The notes below the pieces were generated by a model that had not been told where the DNA came from, did no database searches, and saw nothing but the letters and a program-made list of their open reading frames with translations. Positions 9,406-17,967 of a DNA stretch of 64,000 nt are shown piece after piece. The position numbers were made by a program, and so were the translations under genes. The first letter of the stretch is position 1. Each line of letters starts with the position of its first letter. The stretch is from Bacillus sp. AFS037270 (GTDB lineage Bacteria; Bacillota; Bacilli; Bacillales_B; DSM-18226): contig NZ_NUNF01000041.1 in the NCBI RefSeq assembly GCF_002585305.1, forward strand, positions 1-64,000, written 5' to 3'.

Positions 9406-9549
9406 ATGGTAATTACTGAAAAAGACGTGGATGTTGTGGATCAGGAATGGATGGAGCTTATTTTAGAGGCGAGAAAACTCGGACTCTCCATTGAGGATGT
9501 GCGGAATTTTCTTACTCATGATGATTTGAAGTCATCAGGTACATATTAA
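9406..9549 (+). CDS. sinI: SinI-like anti-repressor
   Basis: 47 residues with the SinI domain VDQEWMELILEARKLGLSIE followed by DVRNFL, the helical hairpin that in B. subtilis SinI binds SinR and takes apart its tetramer to release matrix genes. GGGGAGTG precedes the ATG. Unlike B. subtilis, where sinI and sinR form one operon, this gene converges on a SinR-like gene. A c-di-GMP-I riboswitch lies directly upstream, which suggests second-messenger control of the anti-repressor. Confidence 0.88.
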   Translation: MVITEKDVDVVDQEWMELILEARKLGLSIEDVRNFLTHDDLKSSGTY

Positions 9550-9551
9550 AA

Positions 9552-9594
9552 AAAAAGCATTCTACAAAATAATCGCTTTTGTAGAATGCTTTTT
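9552..9594. terminator. Bidirectional terminator between sinI and sinR
   Basis: Near-perfect stem AAAAAGCATTCTACAAAA / TTTTGTAGAATGCTTTTT with A and T runs on both sides, serving both convergent genes. Confidence 0.9.
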
Positions 9595-9924
9595 TTATTC
9601 ATGATTATTTTGATTAATCCGCCACTTATTAAATTCGAGAAAATCCCGGAATTGCTCTTTCGAAACACCAGAATTCATGGCTTCTTTAACAAGGTTCATC
9701 CAATCATTATCTAAATCGTCCTTATCGATTTGTTCGTGAATCAGATGTTCAACAGGAAGATTTAAAACGCCGGCTATTTTTTCAAGAAATTGAATAGATG
9801 GATTCTTTTGCAGATTTCTTTCTAGTGAACTTAAATAAGATTTAGCAACTCCCGCTTGTTCAGCAAGTTCGGATAGTGACATCTTCTTTTCTAAGCGAAA
9901 TTTTTTAACGCGGTCACCAATCAT
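9595..9924 (-). CDS. sinR: SinR-like HTH transcriptional repressor
   Basis: 109 residues, close to B. subtilis SinR (111). The N-terminal HTH_3/Cro-type domain MIGDRVKKFRLEKKMSLSEL is followed by the recognition region VAKSYLSSLERN. The C-terminal SinI-like oligomerisation domain has DNDWMNLVKEAMNSGVSKEQ. It probably represses biofilm matrix genes and is countered by the adjacent SinI. An inverted repeat lies in its promoter region. Confidence 0.9.
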   Translation of the reverse strand: MIGDRVKKFRLEKKMSLSELAEQAGVAKSYLSSLERNLQKNPSIQFLEKIAGVLNLPVEHLIHEQIDKDDLDNDWMNLVKEAMNSGVSKEQFRDFLEFNKWRINQNNHE

Positions 9925-9955
9925 TGAGTCTCACACACCTACATTTTGATTTTTT

Positions 9956-9986
9956 CCGATTAATAATGTAATTACGTTTTAATCGG
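9956..9986. promoter_or_regulatory. Inverted repeat upstream of sinR
   Basis: Arms CCGATTAA and TTAATCGG with a 15-base spacer in the non-coding region 32 bases upstream of the sinR start. It could be an operator. It does not resemble the usual SinR box. The rest of the 9925-10231 gap shows nothing else I can name. Confidence 0.35.
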
Positions 9987-10231
9987 TCAGACTTCATTAC
10001 ATATATTCTATCAAAAAGGATGTGAAAGTACCATATTAAGAACGGACTATTATTACAATATCATGAACTATGTGAATTTCTTCCTAGACCTATGACTTAA
10101 GGAAGGTATGTTTTGAAAAAAAGACTAGATAGCGTTAATATTAAAGTATGAAGGTATAATTTTCTGAACCACACTACAACGAACAATATCTATGAATGTA
10201 CATAAATATAATCAAAAAGGCAGGGAAACAG

Positions 10232-10981
10232 ATGATTGTATTAAAATCACAACGAGAAATTGAAGCAATGAAAAAGGCTGGAGAAATACTGGCAGCCTGT
10301 CATAAGGAAATTGCTAAATTAATAAAACCAGGTATAACCACTTGGGAGATAGAAGAATTTGTCGATCAATTTTTAAAAAATAATGGAGCAACACCTGAAC
10401 AAAAAGGGTATAAAGGCTATGAGTATGCAACATGTGCAAGTATAAACGATGAAGTATGCCATGGGTTCCCTAGGAAGGAACCATTAAAAGATGGTGATAT
10501 TGTCACTATCGATATGGTTGTTAATTACAATGGCGCTTTAGCGGATTCGGCCTGGTCTTACGGGGTTGGCCAGCTTTCGGAGGAAACGACCCATTTATTG
10601 AAGGTAACCAAGGAAGCTTTATACAAAGGGATTGAGCAGGCTGTTGCCGGCAATCGAATTGGAGATATTGGTCATGCGATCCAAACGTATGTAGAAAGTG
10701 AAGGGCTATCTGTTGTTCGTGACTTTATTGGCCACGGTATCGGTGCAGTCATTCATGAGAAACCCGATGTTCCGCATTATGGACTCCCAGGCAAGGGGGC
10801 ACGAATCAAAGAGGGGATGGTATTTACAATCGAGCCAATGGTAAACATCGGCCGCTACCAGACCAAAATGGATTTGAACGGTTGGACTGCTAGAACGATT
10901 GATGGCAAATATTCTGCTCAATATGAGCATACCCTTGCCATTACAAAGGACGGTCCGATCATTTTAACTGAACAGAAGTAA
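10232..10981 (+). CDS. map: Type I methionine aminopeptidase
   Basis: 249 residues. It removes the initiator methionine from new proteins. The metal-binding residues of the M24 fold are visible: DIVTIDMVVNYNGALADSAW (two Asp), the His in FIGHGIGAVIHEKP, Glu in FTIEPMVNIG and Glu in QYEHTLAIT. The ATG after GGCAGGG is chosen; a longer frame begins 36 bases upstream without support. It is isolated from ribosomal protein genes, so it may be a second Map paralogue of the organism. Confidence 0.93.
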   Translation: MIVLKSQREIEAMKKAGEILAACHKEIAKLIKPGITTWEIEEFVDQFLKNNGATPEQKGYKGYEYATCASINDEVCHGFPRKEPLKDGDIVTIDMVVNYNGALADSAWSYGVGQLSEETTHLLKVTKEALYKGIEQAVAGNRIGDIGHAIQTYVESEGLSVVRDFIGHGIGAVIHEKPDVPHYGLPGKGARIKEGMVFTIEPMVNIGRYQTKMDLNGWTARTIDGKYSAQYEHTLAITKDGPIILTEQK

Positions 10982-10986
10982 ACAAA

Positions 10987-11019
10987 CGACCCGTTATTTT
11001 AAAAAACAAAATAACGGGT
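10987..11019. terminator. Terminator of map, shared with a convergent gene
   Basis: Stem GACCCGTTATTTT / AAAATAACGGGTC with a short A-rich loop, between convergent genes. Confidence 0.85.
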
Positions 11020-11026
11020 CTCTTAA

Positions 11027-11251
11027 TTATTTTTTCCTTAAACTCCCAAGTTCTTCGACTAATGCCTGCATTTCATTTGGACTAAATGATTTCTTTTTCA
11101 AAACCATTTCATAAATTTCCTTTAATTCTTCATACATTTCCTCATCAAAATGAGAGGGTTTGATGGCTCCGAGGTTTAGGACCTTTAATTTTTCTTTTAT
11201 TTGTTCAATCATGAATTCGACATTTTCCACAGACTTTTCTGATAAATTCAT
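11027..11251 (-). CDS. DUF1128 family protein (YfkK-like)
   Basis: 74 residues: MNLSEKSVENVEFMIEQIKE, then LGAIKPSHFDEEMYEELKEIY, and SPNEMQALVEELG near the end. This is the DUF1128 pattern and B. subtilis YfkK has nearly the same length. It is all-helical, cytosolic and of unknown function. The ATG after AAAAGGGTGA is preferred to an upstream in-frame ATG. Confidence 0.85.
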   Translation of the reverse strand: MNLSEKSVENVEFMIEQIKEKLKVLNLGAIKPSHFDEEMYEELKEIYEMVLKKKSFSPNEMQALVEELGSLRKK

Positions 11252-11473
11252 TACGGTCACCCTTTTCTCAATTTTTAATCCCATCTTTTCATGATAAAAA
11301 GTTTCTGTCAATACTCATCTCCATTTTAGTTTGTCCAAAGAAAAATCTTGAATGATAACGAACTGATTGGATTGGAAGGTTTGATATCGTAAAATAAATG
11401 GTAAGATATACAATGGTATCATTTTCAATTATAAGAGTGAATGATAATTATGATGCTCGAAGGAGAGGTTAAG

Positions 11474-11836
11474 ATGACGAAAAAAAATCAGTTCTGGAAA
11501 GGTATGCTGATAGGGGCAATTGCAGGCGGAGTACTTAGCTTATTAGATAAAGATACACGTGAAGCTATGAAGGAAAATGTAAAAAGGACTTCTGGTAAGG
11601 TAGGGTATATTGTTCGACATCCTGATGAAATATCAGAAAAAGTAAAGGGGACAGCTGCAAAACTTAAATCCACCTTTGAAACTGTTAGTGAAGATTTCTC
11701 CTTTATTACAGATAAAGTTGAGGAGTTAAGGGAACTAACACCACAGGTGGCTGAAATACTTAAGGAAACGAAGGATACCTTTATTGATAATAATGAAGAT
11801 GAAATTTTAAATAATGTATTAAGAAAGGAAGAATAA
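11474..11836 (+). CDS. YtxH-like small membrane-anchored protein
   Basis: 120 residues. It has an N-terminal Gly-rich hydrophobic segment (FWKGMLIGAIAGGVLSLL) and then a long charged helical region (KENVKRTSGKVGYIVRHPDE...). This matches the general YtxH-like layout of Bacillus general-stress proteins. The ATG follows GAAGGAGAGG. It is 25 bases upstream of the YihY gene and probably co-transcribed. Confidence 0.7.
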   Translation: MTKKNQFWKGMLIGAIAGGVLSLLDKDTREAMKENVKRTSGKVGYIVRHPDEISEKVKGTAAKLKSTFETVSEDFSFITDKVEELRELTPQVAEILKETKDTFIDNNEDEILNNVLRKEE

Positions 11837-11861
11837 ATCACAAATAAGAAGGAGGATCTGT

Positions 11862-12698
11862 ATGGAAAAGAAAGTAAATGTACGCTCATCATTGCTAAGA
11901 TTACTTTGGCATCGAATAGAGGAAGATGATCTTCCCGGCTTGAGTGCGCAATTGGCCTATTTTTTTCTTCTTTCCTTATTTCCACTCTTAATTGTATTAT
12001 TTACACTTCTACCGTATTTCCCGATTCCCCACGAGGATATGCTCGGCATGATTCGCGATTTTGCCCCTGCTGAAGCTATGAAGCTTATTGAAAAAAATGT
12101 TAAGGAAATTATGAGCCAACGAAATGGCGGCTTACTTTCATTTGGGATCATTGGAACGATTTGGTCGGCATCTAACGGAATTAACGCAATCGTAAGGGCT
12201 TTTAATAAGGCATATGACGTGAAGGAGAGCCGGTCCTTCATTGTTGCAAGAGGAATGGCGGTTCTATTAACATTTGGTATGATTTTCGTTTTTTTACTCG
12301 CCATTATCCTGCCTGTTTTTGGAAAGGAAATAGGTCTTTTTTTATTCTCGCAATTAGGCTATACTGAACAATTTATTAAGGTATGGAATACGTTAAGCTG
12401 GCTGGGAAGTGCCATCATTTTATTTCTTATTTTTACAGGGCTTTATTGGATTGCACCAAATGTAAAGCTTAAATGCAGAAGTGCTTTTCCAGGGGCCATT
12501 TTTGCCACGATAGGCTGGATTCTATCATCAATGGGTTTATCCTTCTATGTTGGAAATATTAGTAATTATCCCCTTACATACGGAGGAATTGGAGCGATCA
12601 TTGTGTTAATGATCTGGTTATACCTATCCGCCTTTATTATTATTCTTGGAGGCGAGGTAAATGCCTTCTACAGTGAAAAAAAACGGACAAACTGCTAA
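11862..12698 (+). CDS. YihY/BrkB family inner-membrane protein
   Basis: 278 residues with six membrane segments. The family motif LSAQLAYFFLLSLFPLLIVL is near the N-terminus, and NISNYPLTYGGIGAIIVLMI with WLYLSAFIIILGGEVNAFY closes the protein. The family was once called 'ribonuclease BN' in error; its transport or membrane role is undefined. AAGGAGGATCTGT precedes the ATG. B. subtilis YfkH is a relative. Confidence 0.9.
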   Translation: MEKKVNVRSSLLRLLWHRIEEDDLPGLSAQLAYFFLLSLFPLLIVLFTLLPYFPIPHEDMLGMIRDFAPAEAMKLIEKNVKEIMSQRNGGLLSFGIIGTIWSASNGINAIVRAFNKAYDVKESRSFIVARGMAVLLTFGMIFVFLLAIILPVFGKEIGLFLFSQLGYTEQFIKVWNTLSWLGSAIILFLIFTGLYWIAPNVKLKCRSAFPGAIFATIGWILSSMGLSFYVGNISNYPLTYGGIGAIIVLMIWLYLSAFIIILGGEVNAFYSEKKRTNC

Positions 12699-12778
12699 CA
12701 CTTACCTTAATGAAAATAACTTATCCGTCCAAACTATGATTAGGGCTTAGTGCCTGAACATTAAGGGAGGTTCTAAAA

Positions 12779-12883
12779 ATGACAAAACATACGAAAAAAG
12801 ATGGCAGTACAAAGCAAAAGGGTAAAGGCAGTAAGGGGAATAAAACTTCAGGTTCTGCTAACGGGTCTAACGGCTATCACTAA
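12779..12883 (+). CDS. Lys/Gly/Ser-rich micropeptide
   Basis: 34 residues, strongly basic and low complexity, made of Lys, Gly, Ser, Asn and Thr, ending NGSNGYH. GGGAGG lies eight bases before the ATG and a terminator follows. The composition recalls small basic Bacillus peptides that accumulate in the spore or in stationary phase. The family is not recognised. Confidence 0.55.
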   Translation: MTKHTKKDGSTKQKGKGSKGNKTSGSANGSNGYH

Positions 12884-12894
12884 GCCATAACATA

Positions 12895-12929
12895 AAAGGA
12901 CCAGGTGAATATTTCACCTGGTCCTTTAT
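12895..12929. terminator. Bidirectional terminator
   Basis: Perfect stem AAAGGACCAGGTGAA / TTCACCTGGTCCTTT between the micropeptide gene and the convergent P-type ATPase gene. Confidence 0.9.
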
Positions 12930-12936
12930 TCATCCC

Positions 12937-14853
12937 TTATGATTTTAACAGCCTGAGGCTATTTAAAATAACAAGGATGGTACTACCTTCATGACCAATT
13001 ACTCCGAATGGCAAATCTAGCAGTTGAAAGAAATTGGAGCATATTAGCAGCATAATGACAGCAATGGAGAAAACCACATTTTGTTTAATGATTTTGTTCA
13101 TTCGCTGCGAAAGCCGGACCGCTTCGGCAATTTTAGGAAGATCATTTTTCATTAAGACAATATCAGCAGTTTCTAGGGCCACATCTGTTCCTCCACCCAT
13201 CGCGATTCCTACATTAGCAATGGCTAATGCTGGGGCATCATTGATACCATCGCCAACCATCGCCACTGTTTTATATTTCTCCTTGAGTTGTTTTAACTGC
13301 TCTACCTTTTCTTCTGGAAGACATTCTGCGTAAAATTCATCCACATGGCTCTCGGCCGAAATGGCTCGGGCTGTTTTTTCACTATCACCCGTCAGCATAA
13401 TCGTCTTTATGTTTTGTTTCTTTAAATCCTCAATTGCATGCTTTGTTTCTTCACGAACCACATCTTTCATCGCAATCATTGCACTAAGCATGCCATCTAT
13501 CTCAATAAAGACTAAAGTATTACCTAAGCCAGCTAATTCTAAGGCCTTTCCTTCAGCAAAATCATCGACCTGATCATTTCTAACAAATGCAGCTTTACCG
13601 ATTTTCCATTGTTCCCCGTTAATCGATGCTTTAACTCCCCAGCCAGGAATGTCTTCTAAGCTTTCCGGTTGTAATAAATCCTTCCGCAGTGTCTGTTTTG
13701 CATAGTTAACAATCGCTTGTGCTAGTGGATGGTTGGATAGGTTTTCGATCGAAGCCGCTTTTAAAATAAGTTCTTCTTTATCGATGCCTTTTTTCACTAA
13801 AACTTCTGTAACTTCGGGCTTTCCTTTTGTCAGGGTACCTGTTTTATCAAAGGCGATTGCTTCTAAATGACCTAAATTTTCTAAATGGACGCCGCCTTTA
13901 ACTAAGATGCCGTGTTTCGCTCCATTTGAAATGGCTGAAAGGGTAGCAGGCATAATCGAGGCAACTAGTGCACAAGGTGATGCAACTACGAGTAAAATCA
14001 TGGCCCGATAAAAAGATTCATGCCAACTCCAGCCAAGTAGGAAGTAAGGTAAAAAGAACATGCTTATGACGACAAACAGGACCACTTTAACATAAGTTCC
14101 TTCAAATCGTTCAATAAATAGCTGTGAAGGAGATTTTTCACTTTGAGCCGATTGAACGAGCTGGATTATTTTTTGAAAAAGAGTATCTGTACTTTCCTTT
14201 GTTACTTGAACCGTGATCGAACCCGTCAAATTGACGGTGCCTGCAAAAACTTCTGCTTGCTCACTCTTTGAAACAGGCATTGATTCTCCGGTAATTGCCG
14301 CTTCGTCGATATTGGTTAGCCCTTTGATAATAACCCCATCAGATGGTACTCGCTCCCCCGGCTTAATCAGGATATGGTCCCCGACCATTAGTTCAGAAAC
14401 TGCCACCCGTTTTTCATAACCATTAGTAATTCTTAAAGCCTCTTGTGGCTGCAGCTCCATTAAAGAGGAGATCTCCTTGTGGCTTTTATTCATAGTGTAG
14501 GTTTCCAACGCACCGCTGACGGCAAAGATAAAGATTAATATAGCCCCTTCTGTCCAATAACCGATGATGGCAGATCCGACTGCAGCAAAAATCATCAGCA
14601 TTTCGACGTTTAGTTCTTTATTTTCATAGGTAGCTTCTATTCCTTCTTTTGCCTTGGCAAAGCCCCCAATCACAAAGGCTAATAAATAAGAAATAATGGA
14701 TTCGACCTCATTACCATTTTTATCAAACAGCCAGCCTGCAGCGATTAAGACCCCACTTACCGCTGCCGCTATCAATTCGAAATGTGGTTTAATTTTTTCA
14801 AGCAAACTGACTTCCTGAATGCTCTTTGATAGAACTTTTGCTTCAGAACTCAT
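12937..14853 (-). CDS. zosA: Heavy-metal P1B-type ATPase (ZosA-like)
   Basis: 638 residues, matching B. subtilis ZosA (zinc uptake under oxidative stress). It has no N-terminal heavy-metal-binding domain. Visible motifs are TGES (AAITGESMPVSK), the transmembrane motif SPCALVASIMPATLSA, phosphorylation site DKTGTLTKGKP, HP motif SNHPLAQA and hinge MVGDGINDAPALA. The membrane pump couples ATP hydrolysis to divalent metal transport. GGGGGGAG precedes the ATG. An exporter role of the CadA type is the alternative. Confidence 0.88.
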   Translation of the reverse strand: MSSEAKVLSKSIQEVSLLEKIKPHFELIAAAVSGVLIAAGWLFDKNGNEVESIISYLLAFVIGGFAKAKEGIEATYENKELNVEMLMIFAAVGSAIIGYWTEGAILIFIFAVSGALETYTMNKSHKEISSLMELQPQEALRITNGYEKRVAVSELMVGDHILIKPGERVPSDGVIIKGLTNIDEAAITGESMPVSKSEQAEVFAGTVNLTGSITVQVTKESTDTLFQKIIQLVQSAQSEKSPSQLFIERFEGTYVKVVLFVVISMFFLPYFLLGWSWHESFYRAMILLVVASPCALVASIMPATLSAISNGAKHGILVKGGVHLENLGHLEAIAFDKTGTLTKGKPEVTEVLVKKGIDKEELILKAASIENLSNHPLAQAIVNYAKQTLRKDLLQPESLEDIPGWGVKASINGEQWKIGKAAFVRNDQVDDFAEGKALELAGLGNTLVFIEIDGMLSAMIAMKDVVREETKHAIEDLKKQNIKTIMLTGDSEKTARAISAESHVDEFYAECLPEEKVEQLKQLKEKYKTVAMVGDGINDAPALAIANVGIAMGGGTDVALETADIVLMKNDLPKIAEAVRLSQRMNKIIKQNVVFSIAVIMLLICSNFFQLLDLPFGVIGHEGSTILVILNSLRLLKS

Positions 14854-14896
14854 TGTTTCTCCCCCCTTTAATTAGTACATCCTCTGCTTTTTGTAA

Positions 14897-14938
14897 GTCC
14901 AGCTTCAGCCCCTGGTCAAGGCGCTTCCGCTTTTGAGG
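14897..14938. repeat. Fragment of a Bacillaceae dispersed intergenic repeat
   Basis: GTCCAGCTTCAGCCCCTGG followed by CAAGGCGCTTCCGCTTTTGA resembles the ends of a repeat I remember from many Bacillaceae intergenic regions. It is much more GC-rich than its surroundings. Only one copy is in the window, so the call rests on memory. Confidence 0.3.
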
Positions 14939-14985
14939 CTAACTGAGAAAAATAATCATATTCATTACCCTTAAAAAACACGAAA

Positions 14986-15008
14986 GCTGTCATCAAGTGA
15001 TGACAGCG
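14986..15008 (-). terminator. Terminator downstream of the YfkF-like gene
   Basis: Stem GCTGTCATCA / TGATGACAGC followed on the minus strand by TTTCGTGTTTTTT. Confidence 0.75.
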
Positions 15009-15087
15009 CAAATCTCAACTTATATTCTTTTTAGTTATTTTACCATATATCGTATGTTTTAAGATATGTATTTGCTTACAATAATCT

Positions 15088-16266
15088 TTAGGAATTTTGC
15101 TGTTCCAGCCTTATCTGTATCTTTCTTGCAAAGGAAAATAAAATGAAGGAGACAGCTAGGAGCATGGTACTAATAATATAAAAGAAACTTACATTTTGAA
15201 AAAACTTAATATATAACCCGCCAATTATCGGTCCACTAAGACTGCCAACGCTATAGGAAATACCACATAATAAATTACCGGTCGGTAACAGATACCTTGG
15301 AACCAAATCCGTCATAAAGCTTATCCCCAGTGAGAAGGTTGATCCGACAACCATTCCTGAAAAAAGAAACGCGATGAAAAGTCCAATAAAGGAGTGTTCC
15401 ACAAAACTGGCCATCGTAAAACTTAAAAAACCGAGCATCAGTACGGCCATTAAGACATTTCTTCTCCCGTATTGATCACTTAACATTCCTAAAGGGAGCT
15501 GTGTAATAATGCTTCCAACGGCAAATACAGATAGGAAAACAGAGACACTCGATACATTAATGTTGGTTCGAAGAGCGTAAACGGGAAAACTTCCATTTAG
15601 GCAAGACTCTAAGAACCCGTATGTAAAGGGAAGTAAGAATGCAACCCATCCAAATTTAAAAGCTTGTTTAAATTGTTTAATCGTTGCTAAAAAAGAATTG
15701 ATGTTGACATTTTGTTCGGGAAATTCATTGTTCAACGTAAACACAAAACCCCATCCAATTAAACATAAAATCGAAGAGACGATAAAAGGTAAGGATTGAT
15801 TAATAGTAACCAGCGGGGTCATTAGCGGGCCTGCGGCAAAACCAATTCCAAAAAATAATCCATATAAGGAAATATTGCGGCCGCGCTTCTCAGCTGGAGA
15901 TGATGAAGTTATCCACGTTTGTGTTGCAAAGTGGAGGGAGTGGTCACCAATCCCGATCATTAGCCGTAACACAAACCAAAACCAATATGTCTTCCAAAGT
16001 GGGAATAAGGCAAGTGATATAACAACTAGGCCTCCGCCCCAAATAATTACAGGTTTGTACCCATACTTTCTTAGCGGCATTTCCATAAACGGGGATACTA
16101 AAAGTATTCCAATATATAAGGCGGTTGCATTAAAACCATTTAATGAAGGTGATACCCCGCTTTTTTCAAAAATAACAGCAATGAGAGGGAGGAGCATGCC
16201 TTGCGAGAATCCAGAAATTGCCACAATACTGACAAGGATCCAGAAACGTAAATTTATTTTTTTCAT
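15088..16266 (-). CDS. yfkF: MFS transporter, YfkF-like
   Basis: 392 residues with twelve predicted membrane segments and the MFS motifs PLRKYGYKPV and LSDQYGRRNVLM. Length and sequence recall B. subtilis YfkF, a putative efflux carrier. In B. subtilis yfkF lies next to chaA (yfkE) and yfkD. The same three genes are neighbours here, which supports the call. It is divergent from chaA. Substrate unknown. Confidence 0.85.
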   Translation of the reverse strand: MKKINLRFWILVSIVAISGFSQGMLLPLIAVIFEKSGVSPSLNGFNATALYIGILLVSPFMEMPLRKYGYKPVIIWGGGLVVISLALFPLWKTYWFWFVLRLMIGIGDHSLHFATQTWITSSSPAEKRGRNISLYGLFFGIGFAAGPLMTPLVTINQSLPFIVSSILCLIGWGFVFTLNNEFPEQNVNINSFLATIKQFKQAFKFGWVAFLLPFTYGFLESCLNGSFPVYALRTNINVSSVSVFLSVFAVGSIITQLPLGMLSDQYGRRNVLMAVLMLGFLSFTMASFVEHSFIGLFIAFLFSGMVVGSTFSLGISFMTDLVPRYLLPTGNLLCGISYSVGSLSGPIIGGLYIKFFQNVSFFYIISTMLLAVSFILFSFARKIQIRLEQQNS

Positions 16267-16440
16267 AAACCATCCTCACGTTTATTTAAAGTAAGTTTAA
16301 TAGTCCCTCCATGATGGTATCTAGAAAGTAAGCCGTTTGCAAGGGAATTGCGACCTAGACATTTTATTCATTTTTAGGTAAATTAAGGTACAAGTGAAAA
16401 ATTATAAAAGAAAAAGCACGAGCAAACTGGAGGGAACACG

Positions 16441-17499
16441 TTGACGAATAAAGTTTTTATGCTAATGACATTCATTGGGGTGCCGGTGTCTGTAATTGGT
16501 ACAATGATGCATTGGTCGAATATAATCTTATTTATCCTGTATTGTTTAACAATCATTTCCTTATCAAGCTTTATGGGCAGGGCAACGGAGAGCCTTGCAA
16601 TTGTGGCCGGTCCTCGGATTGGCGGACTATTAAATGCAACCTTCGGAAATGCAGTTGAGCTGATTATTTCCATCTTTGCCTTGAAGGCTGGCCTGGTGGA
16701 AGTGGTTCTAGCCTCGTTAACCGGGTCTGTTTTAGGGAACTTACTGCTTGTTGCGGGACTTTCGTTCTTCGTTGGCGGATTAAAATTTAAGCGCCAGGAA
16801 TTCAATGTATATGATGCCAGACATAACTCCGGATTGCTAATGTTCGCGGTCATGATTGCATTTGTAATACCGGAAGTGTTTTCTATCAACATGAATGAGT
16901 CCAGTACGTTAACATTAAGCATAGGGACATCTGTGATTTTAATTCTCCTTTATTTATCTGCCCTATTCTTTAAGCTGGTTACCCATCGAGGAGTATATCA
17001 ATCAGCAGCCCCTAAAGTTGCCCACGAGGAAGAGATTCCCGAATGGGGCAAAGGGAAAGCAATCGCTGTTCTCCTTATCGCTACGATTGCTGTCGCTTAT
17101 ATATCTGAGCATCTTGTTCATACCTTTGAATATGTTGGAGAGAGATTTGGCTGGTCAGATTTATTTATTGGGGTAATCATTGTGGCTATAGTCGGTAACG
17201 CCGCAGAACACGCTTCAGCCGTGTTAATGGCCTATAAAAATAAAATGGATATCTCTGTTGAAATCGCGATTGGCTCTACTCTACAAGTTGCGATGTTTGT
17301 TTTGCCGGTGTTAGTACTAATTTCACTCCTGTTTGAAACTTCGATGCCGCTTCTTTTTAGCTGGCAGGAATTAATCGCCATGGTTTCATCTGTCTTATTG
17401 ATGGTAGTGATTTCAAATGATGGAGAATCCAACTGGTTTGAAGGATTAACGTTACTAGCTGCCTATGTCATTATGGGGATTGGATTTTTCTTGTTATAA
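16441..17499 (+). CDS. chaA: Calcium/proton antiporter ChaA
   Basis: 352 residues with about eleven membrane segments. The two cation/proton exchanger repeats are visible: GGLLNATFGNAVELIISIFA and GNAAEHASAVLMAYKNKMDI, each with the acidic residue essential for exchange. It exports Ca2+ (and possibly K+ or Na+) in exchange for protons. The start is TTG, set by GGAGGG ten bases upstream. It is divergent from the YfkF-like gene. Confidence 0.93.
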   Translation: MTNKVFMLMTFIGVPVSVIGTMMHWSNIILFILYCLTIISLSSFMGRATESLAIVAGPRIGGLLNATFGNAVELIISIFALKAGLVEVVLASLTGSVLGNLLLVAGLSFFVGGLKFKRQEFNVYDARHNSGLLMFAVMIAFVIPEVFSINMNESSTLTLSIGTSVILILLYLSALFFKLVTHRGVYQSAAPKVAHEEEIPEWGKGKAIAVLLIATIAVAYISEHLVHTFEYVGERFGWSDLFIGVIIVAIVGNAAEHASAVLMAYKNKMDISVEIAIGSTLQVAMFVLPVLVLISLLFETSMPLLFSWQELIAMVSSVLLMVVISNDGESNWFEGLTLLAAYVIMGIGFFLL

Positions 17500-17507
17500 A
17501 AATAGAA

Positions 17508-17536
17508 AAGACTCTATGCCAAATGGTATAGAGTCT
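17508..17536 (+). terminator. Terminator of chaA
   Basis: Stem AGACTCTATGCC / GGTATAGAGTCT with an AAAT loop, followed by a T run. Confidence 0.85.
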
Positions 17537-17967
17537 CCTTTTTTCAGCCGATAGGAAAAGTATATACTTTCCTATCAGGCATAAGTGCAACTACGCCTCT
17601 GTCTTCGCCCTTTTGGGTTCGCCAATCGCCGAGTTTTCTAAATAACTTTTTCAATGTACGGTAAATCTTCTTCTATATGCTATAATGATACAGCACTTTT
17701 TTTAGGGTTCTAAATCAATCGTTTTCATTTCGTGGGGCCATCAATCACCAACCTTCATGTTTAGTGGAAATCATTAGAAAAACACGAGTGTTGAATTTCA
17801 TATAAGACGGGAATCCCAACCTCCTTAGTCAAAGTAAATTGTAAGCCGATTGATTACTGCCCTCCTTTTTAAAAGGTTAAGTTTATTATAAATCCTAGTT
17901 AAAGTTTTGTAAATAATCAGATTATTACAATTATGTTACTTCTGAACCAGAACATAAGGAGCGAGAA
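17537..17967. other. Intergenic region with a possible dispersed-repeat remnant
   Basis: There is no convincing gene in these 430 bases. Around 17588-17637, ACGCCTCTGTCTTCGCCC followed by GGGTTCGCCAATCGCCGAG is much more GC-rich than its surroundings and resembles a repeat I recall from Bacillaceae intergenic regions. The last 60 bases carry the promoter region and AAGGAG of the YczE-like gene. Confidence 0.35.

Noticed and set aside
11488..11985. Minus-strand frame of 165 codons across the YtxH-like and YihY genes
   Set aside because: Ser/Leu-rich antisense translation spanning two recognised genes; no ribosome binding site.
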